DNA of 64,000 bases from Microbacterium sp. No. 7 (GTDB lineage Bacteria; Actinomycetota; Actinomycetes; Actinomycetales; Microbacteriaceae): assembly GCF_001314225.1 (NCBI RefSeq), contig NZ_CP012697.1:1240001-1304000 (forward strand), written 5' to 3'. Both the position numbers and the translations under genes were made by a program. Each line of letters begins with the position of its first letter. Position 1 is the first letter of the stretch. Positions 14,017 to 22,435 of this stretch are shown one piece after another. Below the pieces are notes generated by a model. That model searched no databases and was not told where the DNA came from. It worked only from the letters and a program-made list of their open reading frames with translations.

Positions 14017-15413
14017 GTGCCGGGGAGCTGCTCGCCCTGCTCGCCGATCAGCCGCTGCTCGCTGGGGCCGCGGCCGACGAGCGGCGCGCACTTGATCTTG
14101 AACGCGAACAGCACGATCAGCATCCACCCCCAGTTCAGCAGCGGTGTCGACTCCGCGAGCCCCTGCACGATCAGCAGGGCGCCCAGCAGGGTCGGCACGA
14201 GCGTGACGGACGAGTAGGGGCGGTCGGCGACGAGGTCCCAGCGCGGCCGGTCGACGGCGAAGAACCACGACCGCCAGACGAACGCGAGGAGGAGCAGCAC
14301 CATGAGCACGACGCCGACGGCGCCGAGCTGCAGGGCGACGTCGAGCCACATGTTGTGCGCCTGCATGACGGTCACGCCGTGGTCGACGATCCATTCGTCG
14401 AAGAACGGGTCGGACGGCATCCACGGCGTCGCGAAGCCCCACCCGGTCCACGGGCGCTCGCCGGCGCGCTCGGCGACGGCGGCCCAGATCGTCTCGCGGC
14501 CGGTGAGATCGGCCGAGCGGCCGAGCAGCGTGAAGATCGTGTCGCGGGCGAACCACGCGACGCCCAGGCCGCCGAGGCCCACGACGGCGAACGCGGCGTA
14601 GTAGCGGGTGCGCTGCCCCGGCCGCGTCGTGGTGCGCATGAGCAGCACGGTCGCGAGCACGACGAGCACGCCGAGGGCGGCCAGGTACGCGGTCGCCGAG
14701 CCCGCGCGGTAGAACAGGAAGGCCGAGAGCGCGAACCACAGCACGAGCAGGGGGCGGCGCGGCGCGCGCGAGACGAAGCGCACCGCGAACACGATCATCC
14801 CGAGCAGGGCGACGTAGGCGAGCGCGTTCGCGTTGCCGAAGAGGCCCTGGATGCGCCCGCCGTCGAAGAGGTTGTCGCGGCACCACAGCACGATCGGGTC
14901 GTCGACGGGCCGCTCGGGACGCACGAACTGCGGCAGGATCGGCCCGCCCCAGACGAGCGACACCCACAGCTCGAAGAGCAGAGAGAGACCCAGGATCCAC
15001 TTGATCGCCGACGCGAGCGCGGTCACGGCCTCGCGCCACGTCAGCACGGTCGCCACGAGCAGGCCGCAGACGGTCGTGACGAGGAGCAGGGCGAGCGTCG
15101 TCGCGGACGCGCCGGGGTAGGCGCTCCACACGAGCGAGCAGACCGCCCACACGATGTACCCGACGACGAACCACGGCAGCCGCCGCCACGGCACGTCGGC
15201 GCGGCGCGCGACCCACAGGGCCGCCGACACGACGCCGATGAGCGCCATCGCCACGGCCGAGCCCGTGACGCCGAAGGCCATGAGCCACGCGGTGCCGGCG
15301 AGACCGGACGCGAGCACGAAGATGCACCAGCCGCGCAGCAGCAGGTGCCCCGTCGTCGCGCGGACCGGCGCCGCGGGCGGCGTCGAGATCGGGTGCGAGG
15401 ACATCACGGCCAT
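14013..15413 (-). CDS. O-antigen ligase family (Wzy/WaaL-like) membrane protein, paralogue
   Basis: A 466-residue polytopic protein related to the gene immediately downstream; both carry a RPWTGWG/RPVQGWG loop motif and a following His (VMQAHNMWLDVALQLGAVG here). First gene of the minus-strand run 15413 to 11702 (two ligases, then GlfT1-like). Two ligase-type enzymes in tandem suggest two attachment or polymerisation steps, or two polymers. A TAGCCT box lies 9 nt before the ATG, within the 40-nt divergent gap shared with manA. Confidence 0.82.
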   Translation of the reverse strand: MAVMSSHPISTPPAAPVRATTGHLLLRGWCIFVLASGLAGTAWLMAFGVTGSAVAMALIGVVSAALWVARRADVPWRRLPWFVVGYIVWAVCSLVWSAYPGASATTLALLLVTTVCGLLVATVLTWREAVTALASAIKWILGLSLLFELWVSLVWGGPILPQFVRPERPVDDPIVLWCRDNLFDGGRIQGLFGNANALAYVALLGMIVFAVRFVSRAPRRPLLVLWFALSAFLFYRAGSATAYLAALGVLVVLATVLLMRTTTRPGQRTRYYAAFAVVGLGGLGVAWFARDTIFTLLGRSADLTGRETIWAAVAERAGERPWTGWGFATPWMPSDPFFDEWIVDHGVTVMQAHNMWLDVALQLGAVGVVLMVLLLLAFVWRSWFFAVDRPRWDLVADRPYSSVTLVPTLLGALLIVQGLAESTPLLNWGWMLIVLFAFKIKCAPLVGRGPSEQRLIGEQGEQLPGT

Positions 15414-15453
15414 GGTGAGATCAGGCTACCGTGGGCTGTCCTACGCTGGCAGT

Positions 15454-16632
15454 GTGCTGATCTCGCTCGCCAACGCGCCTCGCGAGTACTCGTGGGGGTC
15501 GCGCACGCTCCTTCCCGAGCTGACCGGACGCCCGCCGCGCGACGTGCCCGAGGCGGAGATCTGGTACGGCGACCACCCCGGCTGCCCCGCCCGCACGCCC
15601 GACGGCCGCGCGCTCGACGACGTGCTGCGCGCGCACGGCGAGCCGCCGCTGCCGTACCTCATGAAGCTGCTCGCCGCCGGGTCGTCGCTGTCGATCCAGG
15701 CGCACCCGTCGAAGCGCGAGGCGGTCGAGGGCTGCGCGCGCGAGGACGCGGCGGGCATCGACCGGGATGCCGCGTCGCGCAACTACCGCGACGACAACCA
15801 CAAGCCCGAGATCATCGTCGCGCTGAGCGATCGCTTCCGCGCCCTCGTCGGTCTGCGCCCGCTCGCCGCGACCCGGGCCCTGCTCGCGCCGCTGGCGGAG
15901 TCCGCGCCGGCGGGGGAGCCCGCCGCGACGGGGGAGGGCGTGGGCGCCCTCCTGCGGCGTCTCGACACGGCGGGACGCTCGGAGGCCGACACGCTCCGCG
16001 CCGTGATCGCGTGGGCGCTGTCGGGCCGGGCGGCGCCCGAGGTCGCGGCGCTGGAGCACGCGCTGCACGCCACGGCCGAGCGCGCGGGCGACGGCGGCGA
16101 GGAGCTCGCGGTGCTGCGCGGCATCGCGCGCGACTTCCCGGGCGATCCGGGCCTGATCGTCGCGGCGCTGATGAACCTGGTCGTGCTGCGCCGCGGCGAG
16201 GCGCTGTTCGCGCCCGCGGGCGTGCTGCACGCCTATCAGGACGGTCTCGGCGTCGAGGTGATGGCCGCGAGCGACAACGTGCTGCGCGGCGGCCTCACCC
16301 CCAAGCACGTCGACGTCGACGAGCTGCTGCGCGTCGTGGACACGTCGCCGGGCGCGCCGCCGCTCGTCGCCCCCGTCGGGGACGACGGCGCGCGGGTGTT
16401 CGACGTGGGGATCCCCGACTTCCGCGTGCGCCACGTCGAGGTCGGCGACGCGGGGCACCGCCTCGTCACCGGCGGTCCCGCGATGGTGCTCGCGACGCGC
16501 GGCACCGTGACCGTGGCGGCGGGCGGCGACGAGGTCGTCCTGGCGCCCGCCGAGGCGGTGCTCGCGCTCGGCGAGACCGCCGTGACGGTGCGCGGCGACG
16601 GCGAGGTCTTCGTCGCCGAGCCCGGGGCGTGA
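15454..16632 (+). CDS. manA: Mannose-6-phosphate isomerase, class I
   Basis: Zn-dependent interconversion of mannose-6-P and fructose-6-P, feeding GDP-mannose synthesis. The 392 residues fit type I PMI. LANAPREYSWGS opens the protein; zinc/active-site elements include SIQAHPSK, DDNHKPEI and the late GVLHAYQDGLGVEVMAASDNVLRGGLTPKHV. The GTG at 15454 gives the normal family N-terminus and lies 6 nt after TACGCT (15442-15447), consistent with a leaderless mRNA. The reading frame stays open upstream, but those residues are antisense to the ligase gene. It begins the block that continues with whiB. Confidence 0.95.
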   Translation: MLISLANAPREYSWGSRTLLPELTGRPPRDVPEAEIWYGDHPGCPARTPDGRALDDVLRAHGEPPLPYLMKLLAAGSSLSIQAHPSKREAVEGCAREDAAGIDRDAASRNYRDDNHKPEIIVALSDRFRALVGLRPLAATRALLAPLAESAPAGEPAATGEGVGALLRRLDTAGRSEADTLRAVIAWALSGRAAPEVAALEHALHATAERAGDGGEELAVLRGIARDFPGDPGLIVAALMNLVVLRRGEALFAPAGVLHAYQDGLGVEVMAASDNVLRGGLTPKHVDVDELLRVVDTSPGAPPLVAPVGDDGARVFDVGIPDFRVRHVEVGDAGHRLVTGGPAMVLATRGTVTVAAGGDEVVLAPAEAVLALGETAVTVRGDGEVFVAEPGA

Positions 16633-16722
16633 CCCGCCGCCGGAGCGTCGTGAACGTTCCGTGACACGCCGTCGGCGCGTCGTGAAGGTTCAAGGAGGTC
16701 TTGAGGGTTTACTATTTGCGAC

Positions 16723-16751
16723 TTGACCTCAGCGAATGACACGGGTGTAAT
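16723..16751 (+). promoter_or_regulatory. Sigma-A-type promoter of the whiB-like gene
   Basis: TTGACC (16723-16728) and TGTAAT (16746-16751) are separated by exactly 17 nt, close to the housekeeping consensus. Transcription would start near 16758, giving a leader of about 42 nt before the ATG at 16800, preceded by the strong Shine-Dalgarno AGGGGGAGA. Confidence 0.6.
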
Positions 16752-16799
16752 TAGGCATACGTCCGTGAGGGCGTTTCCACAGGTCAGGGGGAGAACGGA

Positions 16800-17123
16800 A
16801 TGACGGGGTATCGCTCAGCCGTACCGGACGACTGGTTCGTCGATCCGGTCAATCTCGGCGTTCCCGGCGTACGCCGGCCCGCCGTCGACCAGGAGGACGA
16901 CACCGCGCTCGCGTGGCAGGCCGACGCCCTCTGCGCACAGACCGACCCCGAGGCGTTCTTCCCCGAGAAGGGCGGCTCCACCCGCGACGCCAAGCGCATC
17001 TGCACGTCGTGCGAGGTCAAGGCCGAGTGCCTGGAGTACGCGCTGCAGAACGACGAGCGCTTCGGCATCTGGGGCGGCCTCTCCGAGCGGGAGCGGCGCA
17101 AGCTCAAGCGTCGCGCGGGCTGA
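16800..17123 (+). CDS. whiB2: WhiB-family Fe-S transcriptional regulator (WhiB2/WhmD type)
   Basis: A 107-residue WhiB-like protein binding a [4Fe-4S] cluster through Cys45, Cys68, Cys71 and Cys77 (C-x22-C-x2-C-x5-C), followed by the GIWGGLSERERRKLK turn and basic tail. The core (ALCAQTDPEAFFPEKGGSTR) is that of WhiB2/WhmD, which acts with WhiA in septation and cell-division control. In M. tuberculosis whiB2 also lies near manA, DUF3499 and a metallopeptidase-like gene, matching the neighbours here. It has a clear promoter and Shine-Dalgarno of its own. Confidence 0.93.
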   Translation: MTGYRSAVPDDWFVDPVNLGVPGVRRPAVDQEDDTALAWQADALCAQTDPEAFFPEKGGSTRDAKRICTSCEVKAECLEYALQNDERFGIWGGLSERERRKLKRRAG

Positions 17124-17194
17124 CGCCCGCCGAGACGCGGACACGGCGCGGATGACCCGCGAATCCGGCGGCGCCGCGTAGGCTGGGCCAGGTC

Positions 17195-19987
17195 ATGCCC
17201 GCTCGAGTACACGCCCTCGTGGTCGTCCGTCCCGACGGCCGCGTGCCGGCCGATCTGCACCTGGGCCGCACGCTCGCGGCCCTCGCCGCGCAGACCAGAC
17301 CCGTCGATCGCCTCACGGTCGTCGTGTGCGGCGGCGACGCCGAGGTGCGCGAGATCGCCGCGACCGCCGACGAGGTCGTCGAGGCGCCGCGGCGCACGGG
17401 CTTCGCCCGCGCCCTGGCATCCGTGACCGTCGAGGGCGACGCCGTGTGGCTGCTCGCGCAGGACACCGCGCCCGCGCCCGATGCCCTGGAACGGCTCGTG
17501 ACGGGACTCGACGCGACGCCCGCGATCGCCGTCGCGGCCCCCAAGCTGGTGCGCTGGGAGGACGACCGGCGCATCGTGTCGCTCGGCCAGACGATGACCC
17601 GCGGCGGCCGCACGGTCGTGCGCGGCACCGACGAGCACGACCAGGGGCAGTGGGACGGCGACATCGACGTGCTCGGCGCCGACCCGCGCGGCATGCTCGT
17701 GCGCGCCGACGACTGGCGGGCGCTCGGCGGGATCGACCCCGCGCTCGGGGGCGCCGACGAGGGGCTCGACCTGGGCGTGCGGGCCCGGCTGGCCGGCCGT
17801 CGCGTCGTGCTCGCCCCCGACGCCGTCGTCGCCGTCGCGGGTGACGGCGTGGCGGGCCTGCCGCACGAGCGCGCCGAGGGGCGCGCGTTCGCCCGTGCCG
17901 TCGCGATGCGCACGGCGCGGCTGCACCGGCGGCTCGTGTACGCGCCGCTCTGGGCGGTGCCGCTGCACTGGCTCTCGCTGCTCCTCCTCGCGGTCGTGCG
18001 GACGGCGGGTCATCTGCTCGCCAAGCAGCCGTCGCGCATCGTGCCCGAATGGGTCGCGTCGGTGACCGTCCTCCTCGGGGTCGCGCCCGTGGCGCGCGCC
18101 CGCCGCCGCATCGCGCGCACGCGCGCCGCCGGCTGGGGGCGGCTCGCACCGCTGCGCGCGACGGGGCGGGAGCTCCGGCGCCGGCTCGACGACGGCGGAG
18201 CGCCCGAGATGCGCGTCGACCTGCACTTCTTCGGCGGTGGTGGCGCGTGGGTCGTGCTCGTGCTGCTCGTCGTGTCCATCGCCGGGTTCCTGTCGCTGCC
18301 GACGTGGTCCGTGCTCGGCGGCGGCGCGCTCGCCCCCCTGCGCGAGACCGTCGCGGGCCTGTGGTCGGACGCGACGTTCGGCCCCCGCCCGCTCGGCTGG
18401 GCGACGTCGGGACCCGCCGACCCGTTCTCGGGTCTCGTCGCGCTGCTCGGCTCGCTGTGGCCCGCCGCGCCGTCGCGCGTCCTCGTCGTGCTGTGGCTCC
18501 TCGCGATCCCGCTCGCGGGCCTCGGCGGGTGGTTCGCGGCGACGCGGGTGACCGATCGCGCCGCGCTGCGCGCCCTGGGCGCGGTGGTGTGGGCGTTCGC
18601 GCCCATGCTCCTGACCGCGCTCGTCGAGGGGCGCCCGACGGGCGTTCTCGTGCATCTGCTGCTGCCCTGGCTGCTCTACGCGGGCGCCGTCGCGCACCGG
18701 TCGTGGTCGGGCGCGGGCATGGCGTCGGTGCTGCTCGTCGGCGTCGTCGCCGCGTCGCCGTCGCTCGGGCCCGCTCTCGGCGTGCTGTGGCTCGGCGCCC
18801 TCGTGCTGACCATCGCGCTGCGCCGTGGCGCGCTCGCGCGCGTCGTCTGGCTCGTGGTGCCGACCCTTGTCGTCTTCGCGCCGCTCGTGTGGCGCCGCCT
18901 GCGGGCGGGCGAGCCGTGGGCCCTGCTCGCCGACCCGGGCGTGCCGGTCGCCGGTGACCACGCCCTCGGCCTCACCCGGCGCGTGCTGCTCGCGGCCGGC
19001 TTCCCGACGAGCGATGCGGCGGGCTGGGCCCGGGTGCTCGACGGCGCGCTCGTGCCGTGGGTCGCGCTGATCGTCGCGCCCCTCCTGCTGCTCGCCGCCG
19101 CGGCCCCGCTGGCGCGCCGCACGCTGCCCGCCGCCGTGCTGCTCGTGACGGCGGGGCTCGGCCTCGCCACGGCGCTCGCCGTCGTCGGCGTCGCCCCCGC
19201 GACGACCGGCACGGCACCGGCCGTGCTGTGGACCGGGGCGGCGCTGAGCGTCATGTGGGCCGGCCTGTGCGGTGCGGCGCTCGTCGCGCTCGACACGTTC
19301 GCGCTCGCCCGGGTCGCCCGCCTCGGGGCCGCCGTGCTGGTCGGCGCCGTGCTCGCCGTCGCTGCCCTCCCCGCCCTCACGGCGGGCGCCCGCGGCGAGC
19401 TGATCGTCACGAACGGGCCGCCCTCGACGCTGCCGGCCTACGTCGCCGTCGAGGGACGCGCGGATGCCAGCCAGGCGACCCTCGTGCTCACCCCGCGCGC
19501 CTCGGGCGTCATCGCCGACGTCGTGTGGGGCGGGAGCGCGACGCTGGGCGGGCAGACGACGCTGCGCTCGGCGTCGTCGCAGCCGTCGGCGGGCGACGAG
19601 GAGGTCGCGCGGCTGGTGACCGAGCTGGTCGCGACCTCGACGGGCGGCACCGTCGCCGAGCTCGCCGCCCACGGCATCGCGTTCGTCGTGCTCTCGCCGG
19701 TCGCGGGCGATGCCGCGGCGCAGGAGCTCGCCGTCGCGGCGGCGACCATGATGGACCAGCGCGACGACCTGGAGGGTGTCGGCGACACCGGGAAGGGGCT
19801 GCTCTGGCGCGTGGTCCCCGAGGTCGGCGAGCGTCGTGCGGCGCCGGACGAGCGGGGGACGGCGGCGCAGATCGCGACGTTCCAGCTCGGGGCGCTCGCC
19901 GTGGCGCTGCTGCTCGCGGCGCCCACGCCGTCGAGCCGCGCCTTCGCCCGGCGCAAGCCGCGCGTCGTCGGAGGGGAGTCGGCATGA
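17195..19987 (+). CDS. Large GT2-like membrane protein, actinobacterial conserved
   Basis: 930 residues: an N-terminal GT2-like domain (about 1-230; VVVCGGDAEV, VWLLAQDTAPAPDALERLV, LGGADEGLDLGVRARLAG), then a long hydrophobic region (about 250-740) with a dozen or more membrane segments, and an extracytoplasmic C-terminal portion with a final TM near 900. The classical DxD is replaced by QDTAP, so metal use or activity is uncertain. Such proteins usually lie between whiB and a DUF5719 gene; the ATGA overlap with the next gene supports co-translation. Probable role in envelope glycan assembly; substrate unknown. Confidence 0.75.
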   Translation: MPARVHALVVVRPDGRVPADLHLGRTLAALAAQTRPVDRLTVVVCGGDAEVREIAATADEVVEAPRRTGFARALASVTVEGDAVWLLAQDTAPAPDALERLVTGLDATPAIAVAAPKLVRWEDDRRIVSLGQTMTRGGRTVVRGTDEHDQGQWDGDIDVLGADPRGMLVRADDWRALGGIDPALGGADEGLDLGVRARLAGRRVVLAPDAVVAVAGDGVAGLPHERAEGRAFARAVAMRTARLHRRLVYAPLWAVPLHWLSLLLLAVVRTAGHLLAKQPSRIVPEWVASVTVLLGVAPVARARRRIARTRAAGWGRLAPLRATGRELRRRLDDGGAPEMRVDLHFFGGGGAWVVLVLLVVSIAGFLSLPTWSVLGGGALAPLRETVAGLWSDATFGPRPLGWATSGPADPFSGLVALLGSLWPAAPSRVLVVLWLLAIPLAGLGGWFAATRVTDRAALRALGAVVWAFAPMLLTALVEGRPTGVLVHLLLPWLLYAGAVAHRSWSGAGMASVLLVGVVAASPSLGPALGVLWLGALVLTIALRRGALARVVWLVVPTLVVFAPLVWRRLRAGEPWALLADPGVPVAGDHALGLTRRVLLAAGFPTSDAAGWARVLDGALVPWVALIVAPLLLLAAAAPLARRTLPAAVLLVTAGLGLATALAVVGVAPATTGTAPAVLWTGAALSVMWAGLCGAALVALDTFALARVARLGAAVLVGAVLAVAALPALTAGARGELIVTNGPPSTLPAYVAVEGRADASQATLVLTPRASGVIADVVWGGSATLGGQTTLRSASSQPSAGDEEVARLVTELVATSTGGTVAELAAHGIAFVVLSPVAGDAAAQELAVAAATMMDQRDDLEGVGDTGKGLLWRVVPEVGERRAAPDERGTAAQIATFQLGALAVALLLAAPTPSSRAFARRKPRVVGGESA

Positions 19988-21363
19988 TGCGATCGGGAGC
20001 CCGCGTCGCGATCGGCGCCGTCGTCACGGCCGGCGTGCTGGCGGGAGGCACGCTCGCCGTGCTGCTGCCGTCGTACGCGCACACGACCGCGCCCGTCGTC
20101 GTGCGGGCCGCGCCGGCGGCCGACCAGACCCTGCTCGCCTGCACGGGCCCGCTGCTGGCGGCCGGCCGCGACCCCGCCGATGCCGCCGCCCTCGCCGTCG
20201 CCGCGCCGCAGCAGGTGGCGCTGGGCGCCGACGATCCGTCGGCCGCGCTGCGGCAGGAGGTCGTCGCCGCCCCGGAGGTCCCGGGCGCCGAGCCGCTCGT
20301 GCTGATCGCCGACCCCCGCGGCGAGACGCGCACGGAGGTCGCGGCGGCGGGCTCGTCGGAGGTCGTCGCCGACGACCTGCGCGGATTCGCCGCCGCCGCC
20401 TGCGCGCGCCCGTCGATGCAGTCCTGGCTCGTGGGCGGCACGACCGAGGTGGGGGCGGCCGACCTCGTGCTGCTGAGCAACCCGGGTGCGGTCGCCGCGC
20501 GCGCCGACATCAGCGTCTTCGGCGCCGAGGGCGAGACGCAGCCCGCGGCGGGCGCGGGGATCGTCGTCCCGCCGCGCACGCAGCGGGTGGTCTCGCTCGC
20601 CTCGCTCGCGCTCGGACAGAGCCAGCCGGTGCTGCGGGTCACGGCCACGGCGGCGCCGCTGCGCGTGGCCCTGCAGACGAGCCTGACCCGCACGCTCGTG
20701 CCCGGCGGCGTCGACGTCGTCGGGGCCGCCGCGGCGCCCGCTCCGATCCAGATCATCCCGGCCGTCACGGTCACCGAGGCCTCGGGCGACGCTGAGCCGA
20801 CGACGGTGCGGCTGCTCGCGCCGTCGGACGACACCGCGGCGACCGTCTCGGTCTCCCGGGTCGACGCGCCCGGCGCGCCGCCCGTCGACACGACGCAGCT
20901 CGACCTGGTGGCCGGCGTGCCGTCGGTCGTGGCGCTGCCCGACCTGGCCCCCGGCGCCTACACGGTGCGCGTGGAGGCGGGGGCGCCCGTGCTCGCCGCC
21001 GTCTGGCGGTCGACCGGCACCGCCCCCGGCGGCGACATCGCCTGGTACTCGGCCGCCGAGCCCCTCTCCGGCGTCACCTTCGTCGCGGTCGCCGACGGAC
21101 CCTCGCCGGTCCTCACGCTCGTGGGCGACGACGCGTCCGACCGCTCGGTCGTGCTGACGGGGACGAACGGCGAGCAGGTCGTCGCGGTGCCCGCGGGCAC
21201 CGCGGTGCCGGTCGCGGTCTCACCGGGCGAGATCGTGCGGCTGGAGGCCGACGGCCTCGGCATCCGCGCGTCGATCACGTACTCCGCGCCCGGCGGCCTC
21301 GCCGGCTATCCCGTCGCGCCGAGCGAGCAGGCCGCCGCAGAAATCGCCGTGACGGTGCGCTGA
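19984..21363 (+). CDS. DUF5719 family secreted/anchored protein
   Basis: 459 residues, with an N-terminal hydrophobic segment (GARVAIGAVVTAGVLAGGTLAVLLP) acting as signal or anchor and an extracytoplasmic remainder rich in Ala, Val and Asp with beta-sandwich-like repeats. Order and neighbour match the DUF5719 proteins that follow the large GT2 gene in Microbacteriaceae; function unknown, presumably envelope. The ATG at 19984 overlaps the preceding stop (ATGA); a second ATG directly follows. The gene ends just before palindromic array 2. Confidence 0.72.
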   Translation: MMRSGARVAIGAVVTAGVLAGGTLAVLLPSYAHTTAPVVVRAAPAADQTLLACTGPLLAAGRDPADAAALAVAAPQQVALGADDPSAALRQEVVAAPEVPGAEPLVLIADPRGETRTEVAAAGSSEVVADDLRGFAAAACARPSMQSWLVGGTTEVGAADLVLLSNPGAVAARADISVFGAEGETQPAAGAGIVVPPRTQRVVSLASLALGQSQPVLRVTATAAPLRVALQTSLTRTLVPGGVDVVGAAAAPAPIQIIPAVTVTEASGDAEPTTVRLLAPSDDTAATVSVSRVDAPGAPPVDTTQLDLVAGVPSVVALPDLAPGAYTVRVEAGAPVLAAVWRSTGTAPGGDIAWYSAAEPLSGVTFVAVADGPSPVLTLVGDDASDRSVVLTGTNGEQVVAVPAGTAVPVAVSPGEIVRLEADGLGIRASITYSAPGGLAGYPVAPSEQAAAEIAVTVR

Positions 21364-21372
21364 CTACCTCGC

Positions 21373-21672
21373 CGAGGGTGCTGGTTGTCTCGCCGAGGGT
21401 GCCAGTTGTCTCGCCGAGGGTGCTAGTTGTCTCGCCGAGGGCGCTAGTTGTCTCGCCGAGGGTGCTTTCGCCCGTGCGGCGAAAGCACCCTCGCGGGGAC
21501 AACCAGCACCCTCGCGGGGACAACCAGCACCCTCGCGGGGACAACCAGCACCCTCGCGGGGACAACCAGCACCCTCGCGGGGACAACCAGCACCCTCGCG
21601 GGGACAACCAGCACCCTCGCGGGGACAACCAGCACCCTCGCGGGGACAACCAGCACCCTCGCGGGGTGGGGG
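21373..21672. repeat. Palindromic array 2 of 21-bp CGAGGGTGC units (most regular copy)
   Basis: Convergent gap between the DUF5719 and metallopeptidase genes. Four direct units start at 21373, 21394, 21415 and 21436. The inversion centre at 21457-21493 is a perfect 16-bp stem (CGAGGGTGCTTTCGCC against its complement) with loop CGTGC. Eight full reverse-complement units start at 21485 and every 21 nt to 21632, plus a partial at 21653. The full reverse units are identical to one another, indicating recent expansion or homogenisation. The consensus spacer after the core is TGGTTGTCCCCG or TAGTTGTCTCGC. Confidence 0.97.
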
Positions 21673-21677
21673 CGGGG

Positions 21678-22106
21678 CTACCGGAAGCGGTCGTGGCCGA
21701 GGTCCCAGGGGTCGCGGTCGAGGTATTCCGCGGCCGCGCGGAACACGCAGCTCTCGATCATCATGCGGCGGTGCAGGTCGTCGCTGCGGTGCAGGCGGCT
21801 GAGCCGTTCGATCGGGATGCGGTGCAGGACGATGCGCCGCTCGTCGGCGAAGACGGTCCAGCGCGGGATGCCGTCGTCGTCGGCGCCCACGGGCAGGCCC
21901 GACACCTCGAAGCGCACGTCGCGCAGCTCGGGCCAGGCGCTGCGCAGGAACTCCGCGGTGCTGCCGACCGCGATGTCGAAGCGCTCGGCCCGCGTCTCGA
22001 GGGGCGGCAGCGGCGGCCGCACGACGGGGCTGCGTCCCTCGCGCCCGTGGCGTCCGTGCCGGGAGGGGCGACGGACGGGCTGCGTGCGCGGACGTCGCCA
22101 GATCAT
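21678..22106 (-). CDS. Metallopeptidase-family (Rv3259-like) protein, zinc motif not apparent
   Basis: A 142-residue protein matching in position and sequence the small metallopeptidase-family genes near whiB2 and DUF3499 in Actinobacteria. The core reads WPELRDVRFEVSGLP, RIVLHRIPIERLSR, then a helix where zincins carry HExxH; here it is MMIESCVFRAAAEYLDRDPWDLG, so the first zinc His is absent and catalysis is doubtful. The N-terminus is basic. TAGCAT lies 6 nt before the ATG, so a leaderless transcript is likely. It diverges from the DUF3499 gene. Confidence 0.7.
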   Translation of the reverse strand: MIWRRPRTQPVRRPSRHGRHGREGRSPVVRPPLPPLETRAERFDIAVGSTAEFLRSAWPELRDVRFEVSGLPVGADDDGIPRWTVFADERRIVLHRIPIERLSRLHRSDDLHRRMMIESCVFRAAAEYLDRDPWDLGHDRFR

Positions 22107-22184
22107 GCAGCCATGCTAGATCATGCGGCGAACTCGGGGCGTGGCGCCCGCGCTCGCGCCCGGTGCGGGGCTAGCGTGAGGACG

Positions 22185-22391
22185 ATGCGTGAGAGACTGT
22201 GCTCGAAAGTGGGCTGCGCCCGAGAGGCCGTGTCGACCCTGACCTACGACTACGGCGATCAGATGGCCGTCGTCGGTCCGCTCGGCGCTGCGAGCGACCC
22301 GCACGCGCACGACCTGTGCGCGATCCACACCGACCGGCTGTCGGTGCCCAAGGGCTGGCTCGTGCTGCGTCACGAGACGCTGCGGCTGTAG
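22185..22391 (+). CDS. DUF3499 family small protein
   Basis: 68 residues corresponding to the DUF3499 core: CSKVGC at the start, [19 protein letters not shown], then [16 protein letters not shown]. The paired cysteines (CSKVGC and the later DLC..H) look like a small zinc-binding fold. Function unknown; the family is almost confined to Actinobacteria. TAGCGT (22172-22177) lies 7 nt before the ATG, so it is probably leaderless. The family is often somewhat longer, so this is a minimal version. Confidence 0.8.
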   Translation: MRERLCSKVGCAREAVSTLTYDYGDQMAVVGPLGAASDPHAHDLCAIHTDRLSVPKGWLVLRHETLRL

Positions 22392-22435
22392 GCACCCGGG
22401 CCGCGACGGGCGGACGCGCGTGGGACAATAGCCGG

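Noticed and set aside
21373..21672. CRISPR array
   Set aside because: Units are tandem with no unique spacers, invert at the centre, and no cas genes are present in the window.
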